Source of the DNA: Clavelina lepadiformis
Lineage: Eukaryota; Chordata; Ascidiacea; Aplousobranchia; Clavelinidae
NCBI RefSeq assembly: GCF_947623445.1
Contig: NC_135248.1
Location: 5,394,977-5,458,976, forward strand
DNA length: 64,000 bases
Reading direction: 5' to 3'
In this document: positions 1 through 11,480 of the stretch, one piece after another
Layout: each line of letters begins with the position of its first letter
Numbering within the stretch: position 1 is the stretch's first letter
Notes under the pieces: model-generated
What the model was told of the DNA's origin: nothing
Databases searched by the model: none
Seen by the model: the letters and a program-made list of their open reading frames with translations, nothing else
Made by a program: the position numbers and the translations under genes

Positions 1-361
1 TCTGTTTCTTGCAAGAAGTCTTCAAAATGCTATATTACAATGCACTTTTATACCGCTATTTTGTGTCTGAAACCAACTGCAAGTTGTTTAGAAACTTTAG
101 ATGCATGTATTTCTACAAGATGTTTTCTTTGAGAGCATGTGTGGTTGAAGCAATTTGATGAGAGTTTTTTAACAAAAGTATCATGTTGCACATTCCAGTT
201 TTGAAGATTTTATTGATTTGTTATGCACTTTGTCAAACAGCTTAGATGTTGCTTAAAATTCAGAAAATTTGATGCGTATTAACATGCTGCATATTTCACA
301 TGAAGTTAGTGTTAGGGTAAAGCCTGTTTTGTTTGGTTTATGCCATACTATGTGCAGAAAA
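1..361. other. Upstream noncoding sequence
   Basis: AT-rich sequence with no recognisable coding exon. It would hold the promoter and 5' leader of the first acyltransferase/thioesterase gene; no clear TATA box or other element stands out. Confidence 0.5.
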
Positions 362-2973
362 ATGTCACATATATTGATAGAGCCAAATCCTAGCATGTCA
401 GATGAAAAAGTCCACATCACAGTTAAAGGTAAACAATCTCATTGTTTCTCTGTATTCTGTTTGGTAGAATTATTACCTTTAACTCGTGGAAGCTATTTAA
501 AGCCGTATATTATGTATTTCATTTTATATCATACTTTGTTATAGATTTTAACTATTTGCAGGTCTAAAGCCACATCAGATAATGACATTGTATGCTCACA
601 TAGATATGAGTAGGAAGTGCATTTATGAAAGTTTTGCCCAATACATCTCCTCTGCTGATGGTATGTGGAAATTGCATTATTGGCATAAAATCAAAATTTT
701 CTCAATAAAATTTATAAGCTATAGTTGCAGTGTAAAACACGACATTTTAGCCTATTACATTTTTGTTGCGTTATCTTTTACTGTGTCTACAGGAACGATT
801 GATTTAAACAGAGACTTTTCTGTTTGTGGTTCATACACGGGAAAAGAACCAATGGGCTTATTGTGGTCCATGAAGCCCTATGCTGTTAAAAAGGTATAGC
901 AAGGAAAATTTATATCTTCTTTGTGTTCATATTTTTTCATGTGATTGTTTTTAATGTAACCTAAATAAAACAAAAAATGCCAATTACGTAATTTAAAGTC
1001 CTTCTCCTTAACAGAGTTCTTCATTAATGATAGTATTCCTGGTGACTCAGTATTTTCTTTCATTAGTTGATTTTTCCAACAGAGAGACACGGTTCGTTTT
1101 TTGAAATCAGATGTTACAAGTCCTCTTGAATACAAACTTAGCCTGTTTGATGGTAACATATCAAATTTGAATGATCTACGAAAACGTTATAAAGACAACA
1201 CTGCCAGCTCAACTACAGCATTTAACAGGCATTTTATGGCCCCAGGTGTTAAAAGATATGAAATTAGGGAAAATGGTTTAGTTGCCACATTGTTTGTACC
1301 TGCTGGAGAAGGGCCGTTTCCAGGTAATTTATTTGAAGTTTTGGTTTTTTGTAATCGTTTTGGTATCGACAGTCTTATCAATACTTTTAAGTCTAATTTC
1401 TTATTTAAATGTTTACTTTAAACATGTTGAATAAAAAACCGATTCTCTGAATAGTAACAACAAGTTATAGCACATCTTATGTTTGAGTCATTCTACGTCA
1501 ATTCACCGAGGCAATGCCTGCCAAATTCTCAGATTTTTGTTAGTATTAGGCATAATAATATTTGCACCATTACATTAAATAAAAATTCAAAGTTTCAGGT
1601 GAATCATGCAATTCATTTCGAAAATAAGCAAAGTTCAAAAATTTAGGTGTCAGTACTATCCTCTAGCAAGTTGTAATTATGTGAACCAAAAAATTACTTT
1701 ATTTTATCAAGCCAGATAAAACATTTCTACTTCTGAAATTGTCATGAAACCTGACACAAAATTTCCCTTTAACACTACTAAATAATATGTTACGGTAAGA
1801 AAAAAGGGTTGTGATTAAGCAGATTATCCAACCGTAAATACAATGCGGGCCCACAAAAAAGTTTCAATTGGCTAAATATTACCAGAGACAGATTTACAGT
1901 TGTGATCATGACTGATCTTTCTGAAACTGTAAGATCTAACATGCTATCATGTTTACAAGAATACCTGGTGTGGTTTTGTTTATGTTTGATATGAAAAATA
2001 ATAAAAGAAAGTTTGTTAGAATAATTTTACAAAATGATTGCGAATCATGCAAGCGTGTATGAGATTGATACCCAATTGCTATTTTTTTTCTGAGAATTTG
2101 TGTGTTTGAGCCTCTGTGAACTGAATTGGATTAACTTATTTACCATTTTATGTAAAAAAAACTCTGCTTGTTATTATTGAAGGTTTAATTAACATGTTTG
2201 GAGGCTATCCTGGAGTTTTGGAATTTAAAAGTGCTTTGCATGCCTCTCATGGATTTGCTTCACTTGCTTTGGCTTACGTTGGAGATAAACATTTACCTCA
2301 AGCTCTTAGTCAGGATTTAAATTTAGAGTATTTCGAAAAAGCGGTACAATTTATGAAAAATCATGATGTTGTTAATGGTGATAATGGCATTGGTTTAGTA
2401 GGCATTTGCAAAGGTGCTCAATTATGCACTGCAATGGCAGCTTTTCTAAAAGATATTAAGTGTGTTGTTAGTATTAATGGTATGGCTGTTTCCGGACCTG
2501 GTGGAATTGTATATAGAGACTTGCATTTGCCGTCATCAAAGATATACTTGGAAAATCTTGACCCCACAAAGGACAATTCTTTGGTGGATTTCTGTGTTTT
2601 GCCATTACCTGGTGGATCCAAATATCTTCCAGGTTTTTTTCCATTTCACAAGAAACGAGATATTTCATACATGTTTATTTTTGGAGAAGATGATCTTACA
2701 AGTCCTTCAGCATTTGCAGCGGATGAAACTGAAAGATACTTGAAAGAAGAAAACCATCCAGATTATACTATTTTACGCTATAAAAAAGCAGGTCATTTAC
2801 TGGAACCTCCTTATTCACCATTTTGTGAAAAATATTTTCAACCTGGAAAAGGGTTAAATGTCTATTGTGGTGGCAAAATGTTTGAACACTGCAAAGCACA
2901 AGAAGATTGTTGGCATAAACAACTAAACTTTTTGAAAGAAAAGCTTATGACCAATATCAATTCTAAACTTTAA
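362..2973 (+). CDS. BAAT/ACOT family acyl-CoA thioesterase / amino acid N-acyltransferase, copy 1
   Basis: Five exons: 362-428, 562-660, 793-893, 1083-1323 and 2183-2973, all with GT..AG junctions and compatible phases, giving about 432 residues, the usual size for this family. The N-terminal Acyl-CoA thioester hydrolase/BAAT domain shows the family signatures ISSADG and YTGKEPMGLLWSMKP. The C-terminal alpha/beta hydrolase (BAAT_C) starts at GLINMFGGYPG. The nucleophile elbow reads GICKGAQ, so the nucleophile is cysteine; vertebrate BAAT has cysteine, whereas type-I ACOTs have serine. The other triad members are probably the Asp in FGEDD and the His in AGHLLEPPYSPF. The C-terminus is NSKL, a canonical SKL peroxisomal signal (PTS1). 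Function inferred: hydrolysis or conjugation of acyl-CoA in peroxisomes; the natural acceptor is unknown. The start at 362 is chosen because it aligns with copy 2; in-frame ATGs lie further upstream. A near-identical exon plan follows 0.6 kb downstream. Confidence 0.9.
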
Positions 2974-3592
2974 GCTTCATGATTTCAGTAATTGTGATTT
3001 AAAATGTAATATTTTCCCTGTATGAAGTGTGTTATACATAACAGTAGACATTGGGAAGATAAAATTTTAAGTTTAAAGTTTTGATAAACTGCTATTAAAT
3101 CAATGATACAAAAAACATTTCAGGCATTTTTATGAATATTTGATCATAATTTGCTTAGCCACAAAAATTTTAATTGCTTTGTTCTTGGTTTTATAAAGTT
3201 TCATTCAGAATATTAAAAATTATCAAAATTTCCACAATCAAGCATTCTGTAAAAGAATATTGAAAAGTGTGTTTTAAATGTATTTAAAAGTGATTAGTAA
3301 GTTTAGCATGCTTTGACAATACCTTGTTACATGCAATCATTGATTTAATTTTACAGTATAGGAACTTTTTATTTTGTGTGCTGTTCATTGATATCCTGTT
3401 AAGCATTAACAAGTTGAGCAGGAAGCTGGGTTAAAATATTGTTTGCTGTTGTCAACATGTGCTCTAACAAATGTCCGTTTACCAGAAGTGATACAACTTG
3501 TTGCATTTATAGTAAGTTTTATTTTAATAGACAATATGCAGAGAAGCCATTAGTCATTAATTAAAACTTACTTAAATCAAAGTAAAGTTATT

Positions 3593-6082
3593 ATGGCTTC
3601 TGACAGTGAGGTTCAAGCTTATGTATATCCAGAACCAAGTCTATTTGATGAGACGATCAGCATTCAAATAAAACGTGAGTGTTTTAATAATTGCACTTTA
3701 TACAAAGTAATCCTGTTGTGTTTATTATAATTTATTAAGGATTTTTAACTTTAAACTTGAATAAAATTATTGTTTTACTGTTTCTATTTGTAAATACTTA
3801 ACAGATCTGCCAACTTGCTGCGTTTTTACACTGCATGCCTCAACACTGGTCGGACAAAACTCATTTCAGTGTCTTGCAGTTTATTGCTCTGACGAAAATG
3901 GTAAGCATCATTAATATTCCCTTAATGTACGTGTCATCTTAATGATATATTTGTGTTGTCATTACCTCTCTATCATATATTCAATATTGTTATCGGTATT
4001 TTAAATTTGCTTTTGCAGGTGAAATTGATTTGAATACTAGTCCTTCCATTGGCGGTTTCTACAAAGGTATTAAACCGATGGGCTTACTTTGGGCGATGAC
4101 TTGCAGTACAAATAACCAAGTTAGTTACTTTAGCAAAAACTATGTCCCTATCGCATATCATATAATTATATCACCATTAATTTGCATGAAAAATTTTCAT
4201 ATAAAGTTCACAACATTTTATGTAAAATAATCTTAAAAGTCAAAGTTGTAAAAAAGCACAAGGTGGCGCTAATCTCTTTTTAATAGCCTCAAGGCCGGCT
4301 ACACCACAGCTGCAAGTAGTAAAAACTAACGCTGTGAGGTAGTCCACTTGTAGCTGTGGTGTGTTGAATGTGTTACTTCAACTGTGCGCCTTGCACGGCC
4401 TGTTCATTTCAATATCATGGAAAATGTTTATTACATATTTTTAAATTAGATTGGGTGAAAACCGTTTTTCTACACCGTAAGCGTAAGGAACTGATTCATG
4501 GTCCATAAAAAAATATTTTATAAGTGACTGTAATACTAGTTAAATCATTTTTGCAAACACCATTATGTGAAATGACACCGTTTTCTTATCAAGCCGTTTT
4601 ATAGGACCAACAATATTAAGTGTTTTTTTATGTTGAATATTTTAATAATGCTGCAGAAACCAATGAGACTTATAAAACGTGAAGTAACAACACCACTGGT
4701 AGTGACGATAAGCATTTATGAGAATCGGAGAGAGACATTGGAAGAACTGCAGAAGGATGATAGTAACCAAATTATATTGCGGTTTAAAGTTACTCGGCAC
4801 TATATGTCCCCTGGAGTTAAAAGGATAGAAATAAAAGAAGACAGCTTGCAAGGAACATTGTTTGTACCACCTGGACAAGGCCCTTTTCCTGGTATGTTTC
4901 TTTACTACTGTACACAAGTCAAACCAGAAATTGGCATACTAGCAGTTAATATTCATTCGTTGCCGCATTTCTAGGTCTTTATTTGATTCTAACTTGGTGA
5001 AATGTCAATGAAATATTTGCTATTTCTATATAAATCCATACGTAATTTTTGTATTGTATGCCAAATAGGAGATTTAATTTCGTTTTACAGTGATGAGCAG
5101 CAACGTTCATAATTATTTAGTTTGCTTACAAACCATTATGTTCAATCGAAATAACCTGATTTTGTACCAGTCTGATATTTTGCAAGTTAGATTTAATGTT
5201 ATCTGTTACTCATTTTATTTGAATGATTTAAAGTGGATGTTTCTTTTATGTTTTTCTTTTTATGTTATCTGTTTCATTTTGTTATTTGCAGGCCTCATCA
5301 ATTTGTTTGGTGGAATACCAGGAACACTGGAGTTCAAAGCAGCTTTATTTGCATCCCATGGTTTTGCTACATTAGCTCTGCCATATTTTGGGATTGAAGG
5401 ATTGCCAGATCATTGGTTTAATCTTAAAATGGAATACTTTCAAAGAGCTGTGCAGTTCATGTGTAATCATTGCAGTGTTATAGGAAAAGCAGGGATAGGC
5501 ATAGTAGGGGTTTGTAAAGGAGGACAAATAGCTCTTTGCATGGCAGATTGCATACAAGGAGTAAGGTGTGTAGTTGCAGTTAACTGTGCCGTATATTCTG
5601 CTCACAACCATCATACGTATGGAAGTCAAATGTGGCCTGCGGTGATTGGAAACTTTGAAACTTCGATTGAAAAATCTGGTGCAAGGGTTACAAGAAATTG
5701 TTTTCATTATTTAACGCTAGACGAAGAAGAGTTTACATCTAGTATTTTTCGCTTTTATCAACGGCCGCATATTGGTATAATGTACATTGCATCTTTAGAT
5801 GATGGCAATGTACCTTCAGAATACTTTGCAAATACAGCGGAAAGCCTTCTCAAGCGCGAAAGGCATCCTAACTATGTTATCTTGCGGTATCCAGGTGCGG
5901 GTCATTTACTTGAACCACCCTATGTCCCTCATTGTGAATATGGTGTGTTTGGTGATTTTGGTCTTGCACATTGGGGAGGAAGCCCGCTCTTGCACTGCAG
6001 GGCACAAGAAGACGCTTGGACAAAGCAGCTGAAATTCTTAAGGAAGAATTTTCGAAAGTCGTTTGCTCAATCTAGAATGTAG
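3593..6082 (+). CDS. BAAT/ACOT family acyl-CoA thioesterase / amino acid N-acyltransferase, copy 2
   Basis: Five exons: 3593-3674, 3805-3900, 4019-4119, 4657-4891 and 5292-6082, about 434 residues. Exon number, intron phases and last-exon length (791 bases) match copy 1, so the pair arose by tandem duplication. The start (MASDSEV) is the first ATG of the exon. The N-terminal domain has GGFYKGIKPMGLLWAM, and the hydrolase domain starts at GLINLFGGIPG. The nucleophile elbow is GVCKGGQ, again cysteine. Candidate acid and base are the Asp in SLDDGN and the His in AGHLLEPPYVP. The protein ends in SRM, a plausible PTS1 variant, so peroxisomal location is likely here too. The two proteins differ widely in sequence between the motifs, so the duplication is old. 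Whether the enzyme is a thioesterase or an N-acyltransferase cannot be decided from sequence; the cysteine favours amide-forming chemistry as in BAAT. Confidence 0.9.
4297..4363. repeat. Intronic inverted repeat (hairpin)
   Basis: Inside intron 3 of copy 2, CTACACCACAGCTGCAAGT is followed about 30 bases later by its near-perfect inverse ACTTGTAGCTGTGGTGTG. Probably the core of a small palindromic MITE; no target duplication was identified. Confidence 0.55.
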
Positions 6083-6281
6083 GATTCGGGCCGAATAGCT
6101 GATATCGCTTTTTACATACTGTACGACAATTTATGATATTTTCAATCGCACTTAAACAATCTGGTCCAATACCTTAAACGGACAAGAAACGCAGCAGAAC
6201 GTGTTAGCTCAACAAAAATTTTTTGAACACTCGTAAACTAAAATTTGCCATTAAATTACCGTCTAACTTATACTACTGCAA

Positions 6282-6660
6282 ATTAAGAAGGTGTCAAATA
6301 CCTAAAACTAAGATCTCTATGAATTTGTTGGACTTCCTACCTAAGGCAGCATGGTTGGGGTTGTTTTCTAGCCGTTTTCTGGGAAATACCCTAGCAGTTG
6401 GCGTGCTTCAATGTCCCAGGTCGCGTGCAGTATTTGGCTAAAATTAGGTTTTTTAGACCAAAAATTTGTTTTTTTGCGCCTCTGCAAAAAAAGTTTGAAT
6501 TATGGTTTTTTAATGGCATTTTATGGAATGGTAGTTCAAAGAATACTAGATTGACATGCAAAATTTTAGAGAGCCCCATGGAGGATTTTTCGAGTAATCA
6601 GTCTCTTAGTAAATTTACTGTATGATAAAACAAACAAAGATTTTATGGCATTTTGTGTTT
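6282..6660 (+). repeat. Dispersed repeat family R1, copy A
   Basis: About 380 bases that recur in inverse orientation at 60880-61322. Shared blocks include AATTTGTTGGAC, GCGTGCTTCAATGTCCC, a CCATGGAGGATTTTTCGA-like block and AAAGATTTTATGGCATTTT. No coding potential conserved between copies, so this is a non-autonomous element of unknown class. Confidence 0.75.
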
Positions 6661-8353
6661 GACGGCTCCTTAAGGAATCTGAGTTTTGCTAAATTAACTG
6701 AATTTATTGCAATGAAAAGCACTGTCTCATTTTAATCATTTGTCAGTAAAATTCGAATATGTATTTTATTCTCTATATTCTAAATTTTCTTTTAGCATTC
6801 AAAACGAAGTCTGTAACTGGAATGAGTAGAAAGTGGCAAGACCAACCAAGGTATAAAGGCAACTCATTTTTATTTTAAATGCAATTATCTGAACTAACCA
6901 CGAGAAGGATGATAATGTTCAACGGCTGCTACAATAGTCTGGTAGAGTCTCATTTCTGTCTGGTGTCACGGACAAAATAAAATAATTCCCGGTCGGTCTA
7001 GGGCAGTGAGAAATTTCTATCCTTTTCCAGCTGCGATAACTCAGTTCTCTCTGAACCTAAGCTTCAAAACTGTTAGTTAATATAGGCTATGATGTATTAA
7101 AATACAAATCGCAAACCCCAGGCTAGAAGCCACTGGTCTAGGGTCTCTTCGAACGAGGAAGACGTTGGTATTGAATTTGACAGGTGGTTACAAGAGAAAA
7201 AGAAGAGTGTAATGCACTGATTAAAATCAAACAGCACACAAGTCATCTCGCGCAAACATTGTCTTGGGATCAAATTCTTATGACCACCAACATAAACGTT
7301 GAATTAGAAATTTTAATCACACAAGAAACATGCTAGACGAACGACGTAGCATTACTATAAGTTAGTCAACAGCTTTTCTCCATAACATAGGCGTTATATT
7401 CCGTAAGCTGAACAAATGGAATGTGGGCAGTTCTCGTTTCTCTACAGCCCCGCTTTCATTAAACTCTTAAACTAAAAGAAATGCGTGTGCTTGCACTCAT
7501 ACTCATTATAAGCTTGTTAAATCAAAGTTATGTTACCTTTGTTGCATACTTTCGAAAACCTATTGCATTTCCATGTTGCGTCGCAAAAGCTTTGCCGCCT
7601 TTTCTCCTTCATTTGTACCGCTTATTTTCGTTATTGCTCGTTATGAAACGAAAAATATGCATTGCTGCTGAAAAAATGTTAACCATAATAGCGAGATGAA
7701 ACAATTAGTGCATCTGGATGGTGAAAAGGAACCCTCACAAAAAGAACCCCCGTGTAAGGACCGAAATCCCGTTTCTGTGGCCGAGGTGAGGGGACAGTAG
7801 CAGGACCCATAGACCTTGTGCAATAAACTTGATAATTATCACAATGTTGCATTAAACAAGACAGCACTAAGTGTATTTACTGACTTATTCTGCTGAAATT
7901 TTTAAGTAAATTCTCTACCTCTCTACTATAAGCTAAGTCGACAGTTTTATATGAGCTCAGCCTTAAATGTTTACTTTTATTTTTATTACCCGCCAGTGTT
8001 CTGTTTTGAAAAGAAAGCGGTATGCAGTGCACCAGACATAAATAATGTACAAAATGGTTGTTTGTGGAGTACACAAATTTATATCCGTACTATGCTTATT
8101 TTGCACGCAAGGTTTTCTTTCAAATATGTTTAAGGCTGATACTATTTTAATCGAAAAAATTGGATTCTCTTATAAGCTTGTGCATTCCGACTTAAAGGCT
8201 TAATTAGAAAGGAGTTATTAGGTAATAGAAAAAAATTATAACGTAATTAATTAATTATTCATTAATTTTTGATCTATGAAAGTATAAAGTGACAGAGACC
8301 CAAAAATCGTACGTTTAAAATTATTTTTGTCGTTTTTCTGTTCACATACTGGT
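6661..8353. other. Noncoding intergenic stretch
   Basis: No recognisable gene. Around 6796-6851 a possible splice-flanked segment encodes AFKTKSVTGMSRKWQDQP, but nothing supports it. A GC-richer patch at 7700-7830 has no recognised identity. Confidence 0.4.
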
Positions 8354-8475
8354 GTAGCATTTTAATGCCTGGGGGAATTATCCCAGAATGTGTTTTTCTT
8401 GTACTCGCTGATTGGCGGCAAATTTTGTGTTGGCGTTGCCGTTTTGTATTCATTCTAAATGACTTCTGGTCAGAT
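8354..8475 (+). repeat. Dispersed repeat R2, copy A
   Basis: Shares GGGAATTATCCCAGAATGTG, CTGATTGGCGGCA and TTGGCGTTGC with 8976-9119 in the same orientation. GGGAATTATCCC is itself a near-palindrome. Confidence 0.65.
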
Positions 8476-8975
8476 AGGAAAGTTTGGATTTTTCGCAGAA
8501 GGATTTTTTTCGGGAAAATTTTTTTCGCAAATTGCTTAATTTTTGCCGCGGATTGGAGCCTTAAAACCTAGCCTGCTTGCCACTGTCGTGTCGCGATTTA
8601 TGTTCGACTGGCACTCAACCTTAACTCACACAGCCGACATACCTTCTAGACTCCAGCGTACCAGCGTACCCATGTTAATGGATATTGCAGTGTTTTGGAA
8701 ATTACCTCATACAACCGGCCCTGTCATCTCGCGGTGGACCGTTACGGTAGGATCGCAACAGAACAATCTCGCAAGGTTACTTTTAATTGTAGTCTTCTGA
8801 AAATCATCATAGAAAATTGAATAGAAACATTTAAGCAAATAAAAAAGTAGGATGGTTTCAACCAAATTTATGTTATAATGAAATGACCCAGTTAAACTTG
8901 CTTTATTTTGGTGTATGTATCCTTGCTTGGTGTAATTTAATTTTTTTGGGTCGAAAAGATTTCGTTTAAGGAAGG

Positions 8976-9119
8976 AGTAGTGGAGCGTTTAAATGCATGA
9001 GGGAATTATCCCAGAATGTGTGTTTCTTGTTCTCCCTGATTGGCGGCAGATTTTTTGTTGGCGTTGCGTGTTTTGGATAATTGGATTCATTCTATTTCTA
9101 CATGACTTGTGGTGGCGAA
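8976..9119 (+). repeat. Dispersed repeat R2, copy B
   Basis: Second copy of the repeat at 8354-8475, about 620 bases away in direct orientation with small indels. Class unknown; could be a local segmental duplication or two insertions of one short element. Confidence 0.65.
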
Positions 9120-9917
9120 CGGTTGTATTTTTGGTAGGCTTGTAGCGTTTATTTTCGACTAGAGAAAATACAAAATTGCTACACAGGTATAAGCTAACTT
9201 GAATGTTATAACATGGGCTACCGGTAGATAGGCTAATAGTCTAAACCCCAACTGGAAAGTATGGCAGTTTTCGACGAAAACTTGTCCGTGCGAAGACGCA
9301 AATTTTGGCGTGAGCAGAAGTCTCAGTTCTTTGTTTATTATAAATTGGTGTTTAAAAATCCAGTTTTTCTTTGTTTATTTATTATAAATCGGCGTGAAGA
9401 TAAAAAAGTTCGGCGTTCAACTTGATAAACCTAGTGCGTGCTGGTGCCACACTTTCCATTCTGGGATTCCAGGGTGCATTCCACGTGAGTTACGCCGAAG
9501 AGCTATATGGTCAAGCAGCATAATCTCGATTTGACCCCGTCTTGACAAAGAGCCAATTCTTAATCATGGGAACTTCAAATTCACTTCGTTCTCCCATTTT
9601 TGTACGACCAATTAATACGACCATTAAAACGTTTCTTTATCATGTCGTATTTCAAAACACGCTTTCTTGCTTACAATGATTCCACCACCAAAGGCTCGCT
9701 AGAAATATTATGCATTGAAAAAATGTCAATGTCTTTTTGTCTATGGTCATGCAGGAAGAGATTCTGAAAGACTTCCTTCACTTGACCAACGTGTAAGTTT
9801 AGGCAGTAACAACGGTTGTTTAACAGTGACACACCAGATGGAAATTTATAAGGAATTGTGTAGGTATATGTGTCTTTCTACACAGGAAAAAAAAGTGACT
9901 GAATGCGTTCCAAAAAA

Positions 9918-10125
9918 ATGGTTATGAATATCCCGGTATTTAGCCACTACCAGCTGGATAAATACAGTCCTTCTTGCGGCTAAATACTAGTCTGAAACGA
10001 CTAAATCCTTTCCAATCGTGTTTGGTTATGAATATCCCCATATTCAGCCGCGAGCGTCCTAGTTAATGTAAACCTGGCTAAATACTCGCCCATATAGAAC
10101 CTAGACCAGCCTGGGATTCCCTGGC
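9918..10125 (+). repeat. Degenerate ~104-bp tandem duplication
   Basis: TATGAATATCCC followed by a TATTTAGCC-like segment appears at about 9923 and again about 104 bases later. GGCTAAATACT also recurs within both halves. Two degenerate units; function unknown. Confidence 0.45.
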
Positions 10126-10639
10126 TTAATCCATGCCAATTGAAATGTCGCACTTGAACATTACGTGACCAAAATGCATAATTACCAGTCTGAAAAAATT
10201 TTAATTATGTATCCTTCCAAAAAAGTCAAAGAAAAGAAAAAGCGATTACTTTCAAAATTCACAATCGGCTTGATGCCGTCTACCACAAGCTACGAGAACG
10301 AAACTAAGGAAAATGGCATATAGTCAACTAAAAACTATATAGGCTACAAATGCAATAATTGTAAAGTTTTTACAATAAACTTAAAGAAGGCAAACAAACA
10401 TTCCTCGTTTCGAAATACTGTAATGTAAACATTCAAGCGAAATTATTATTATTTAAAATTATTATTTTGGTTAATGTAATAAAACCGTATATTGCATATG
10501 ATGCAACAAGTAAAGACATTCGGACAAGAATCCAGGATAAAATGTACACAAAGCAGAGATAATAGACACAAAAAATTTCAGATTTTCCTAAATCAACAAA
10601 TTGCAATTGGTCAACAACAACTGATCCGGGTCCCGGACC

Positions 10640-11480
10640 TCATTTAGTACCTGCACACAAATTATGTGGCTGTTTTCGATCTTTAACGAGCTTTACGCTT
10701 CCATCATTCATAAGCTTGATGACAGTAGATAGCTCTTTAGGAGAAGAAACTGCTTCTAGTTGGTTCATAACTTTGGAAAATTCCATTAGGCATACACACC
10801 CTGTTTCACAGCACAATGACCTTCCCTCGATGAAATTACAAAATCGCAACCGGCACTTGTTCACCATGTTTTCTTTAGAGGAATATCCAAAGAATATAGC
10901 AATGTCGGTTATGCACTGCAAAAATAGAGAAAACGTTACAACAATAACGTTGACACGATTTTGTATCTTATGTTTACTAACGACAAAAAGCAGAGCCTGT
11001 TGTTTAAATTTTATGCTTAAGTTAATGAAATATCAGTTAATATCACACTTACCTTTTCTTTCAACTTGTATGATGGGTATTTTTCTAAAGTCTTTGCAGT
11101 GCGTTCTTCACCAGGAAATTTTTTGATAACTTCCATCCTCCTCTTGATCGCTATTAATGATCTTTCTTCCCCCTCGTTTGCCTGATTTTTCTTTTTCAGA
11201 AGTGGCGTCATTGTGAACTTATTTAAGGCTGCCATTTGGTTGTTGAATCGCTTTCGGATATGGGCAAATGAACAGGGCTTCACTACCACAATGAAAATAC
11301 AAAATCTTGTTTGTTAGATCCTAACTCACAACAAACCACTGTTCACCTCCACCAAAAACTGCTCCATCGCTGTTCCAAAAAATCTTTCAAGAAGTTTTCT
11401 GTCTTTGAGACTGAATGGACTGATATTAGTTCCAACTTCTTGAAGAGATGAAGGCAGATCGTGTACTGTGACTGTGGCAA
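10640..11480 (-). CDS. Unrecognised three-exon coding region (3' part)
   Basis: On the minus strand, exons 11480-11337, 11282-11053 and 10915-10640 can be joined in a single open frame with GT..AG junctions of matching phase (acceptor CTTTGCAG, donor GTTTGT; acceptor GGTAG, donor GTAAGT; acceptor TTTTGCAG, then stop). The product segment includes LQEVGTNISPFSLKDRK, then a basic stretch PLLKKKNQANEGEERSL, then a cysteine-rich part with CRLRFCNF and CCETGCVC. I do not recognise a family. No initiator exon was found, so the 5' end is missing. It may be a lineage-specific gene or a transposon-borne frame; consistent phases across two introns argue for a real or recent gene. Confidence 0.45.

Noticed and set aside
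7641-7867. Minus-strand frame with KRDFGPYTGVLFVRVPFHHP
   Set aside because: GC-richer patch with overlapping frames; no homology recalled and no splice structure.
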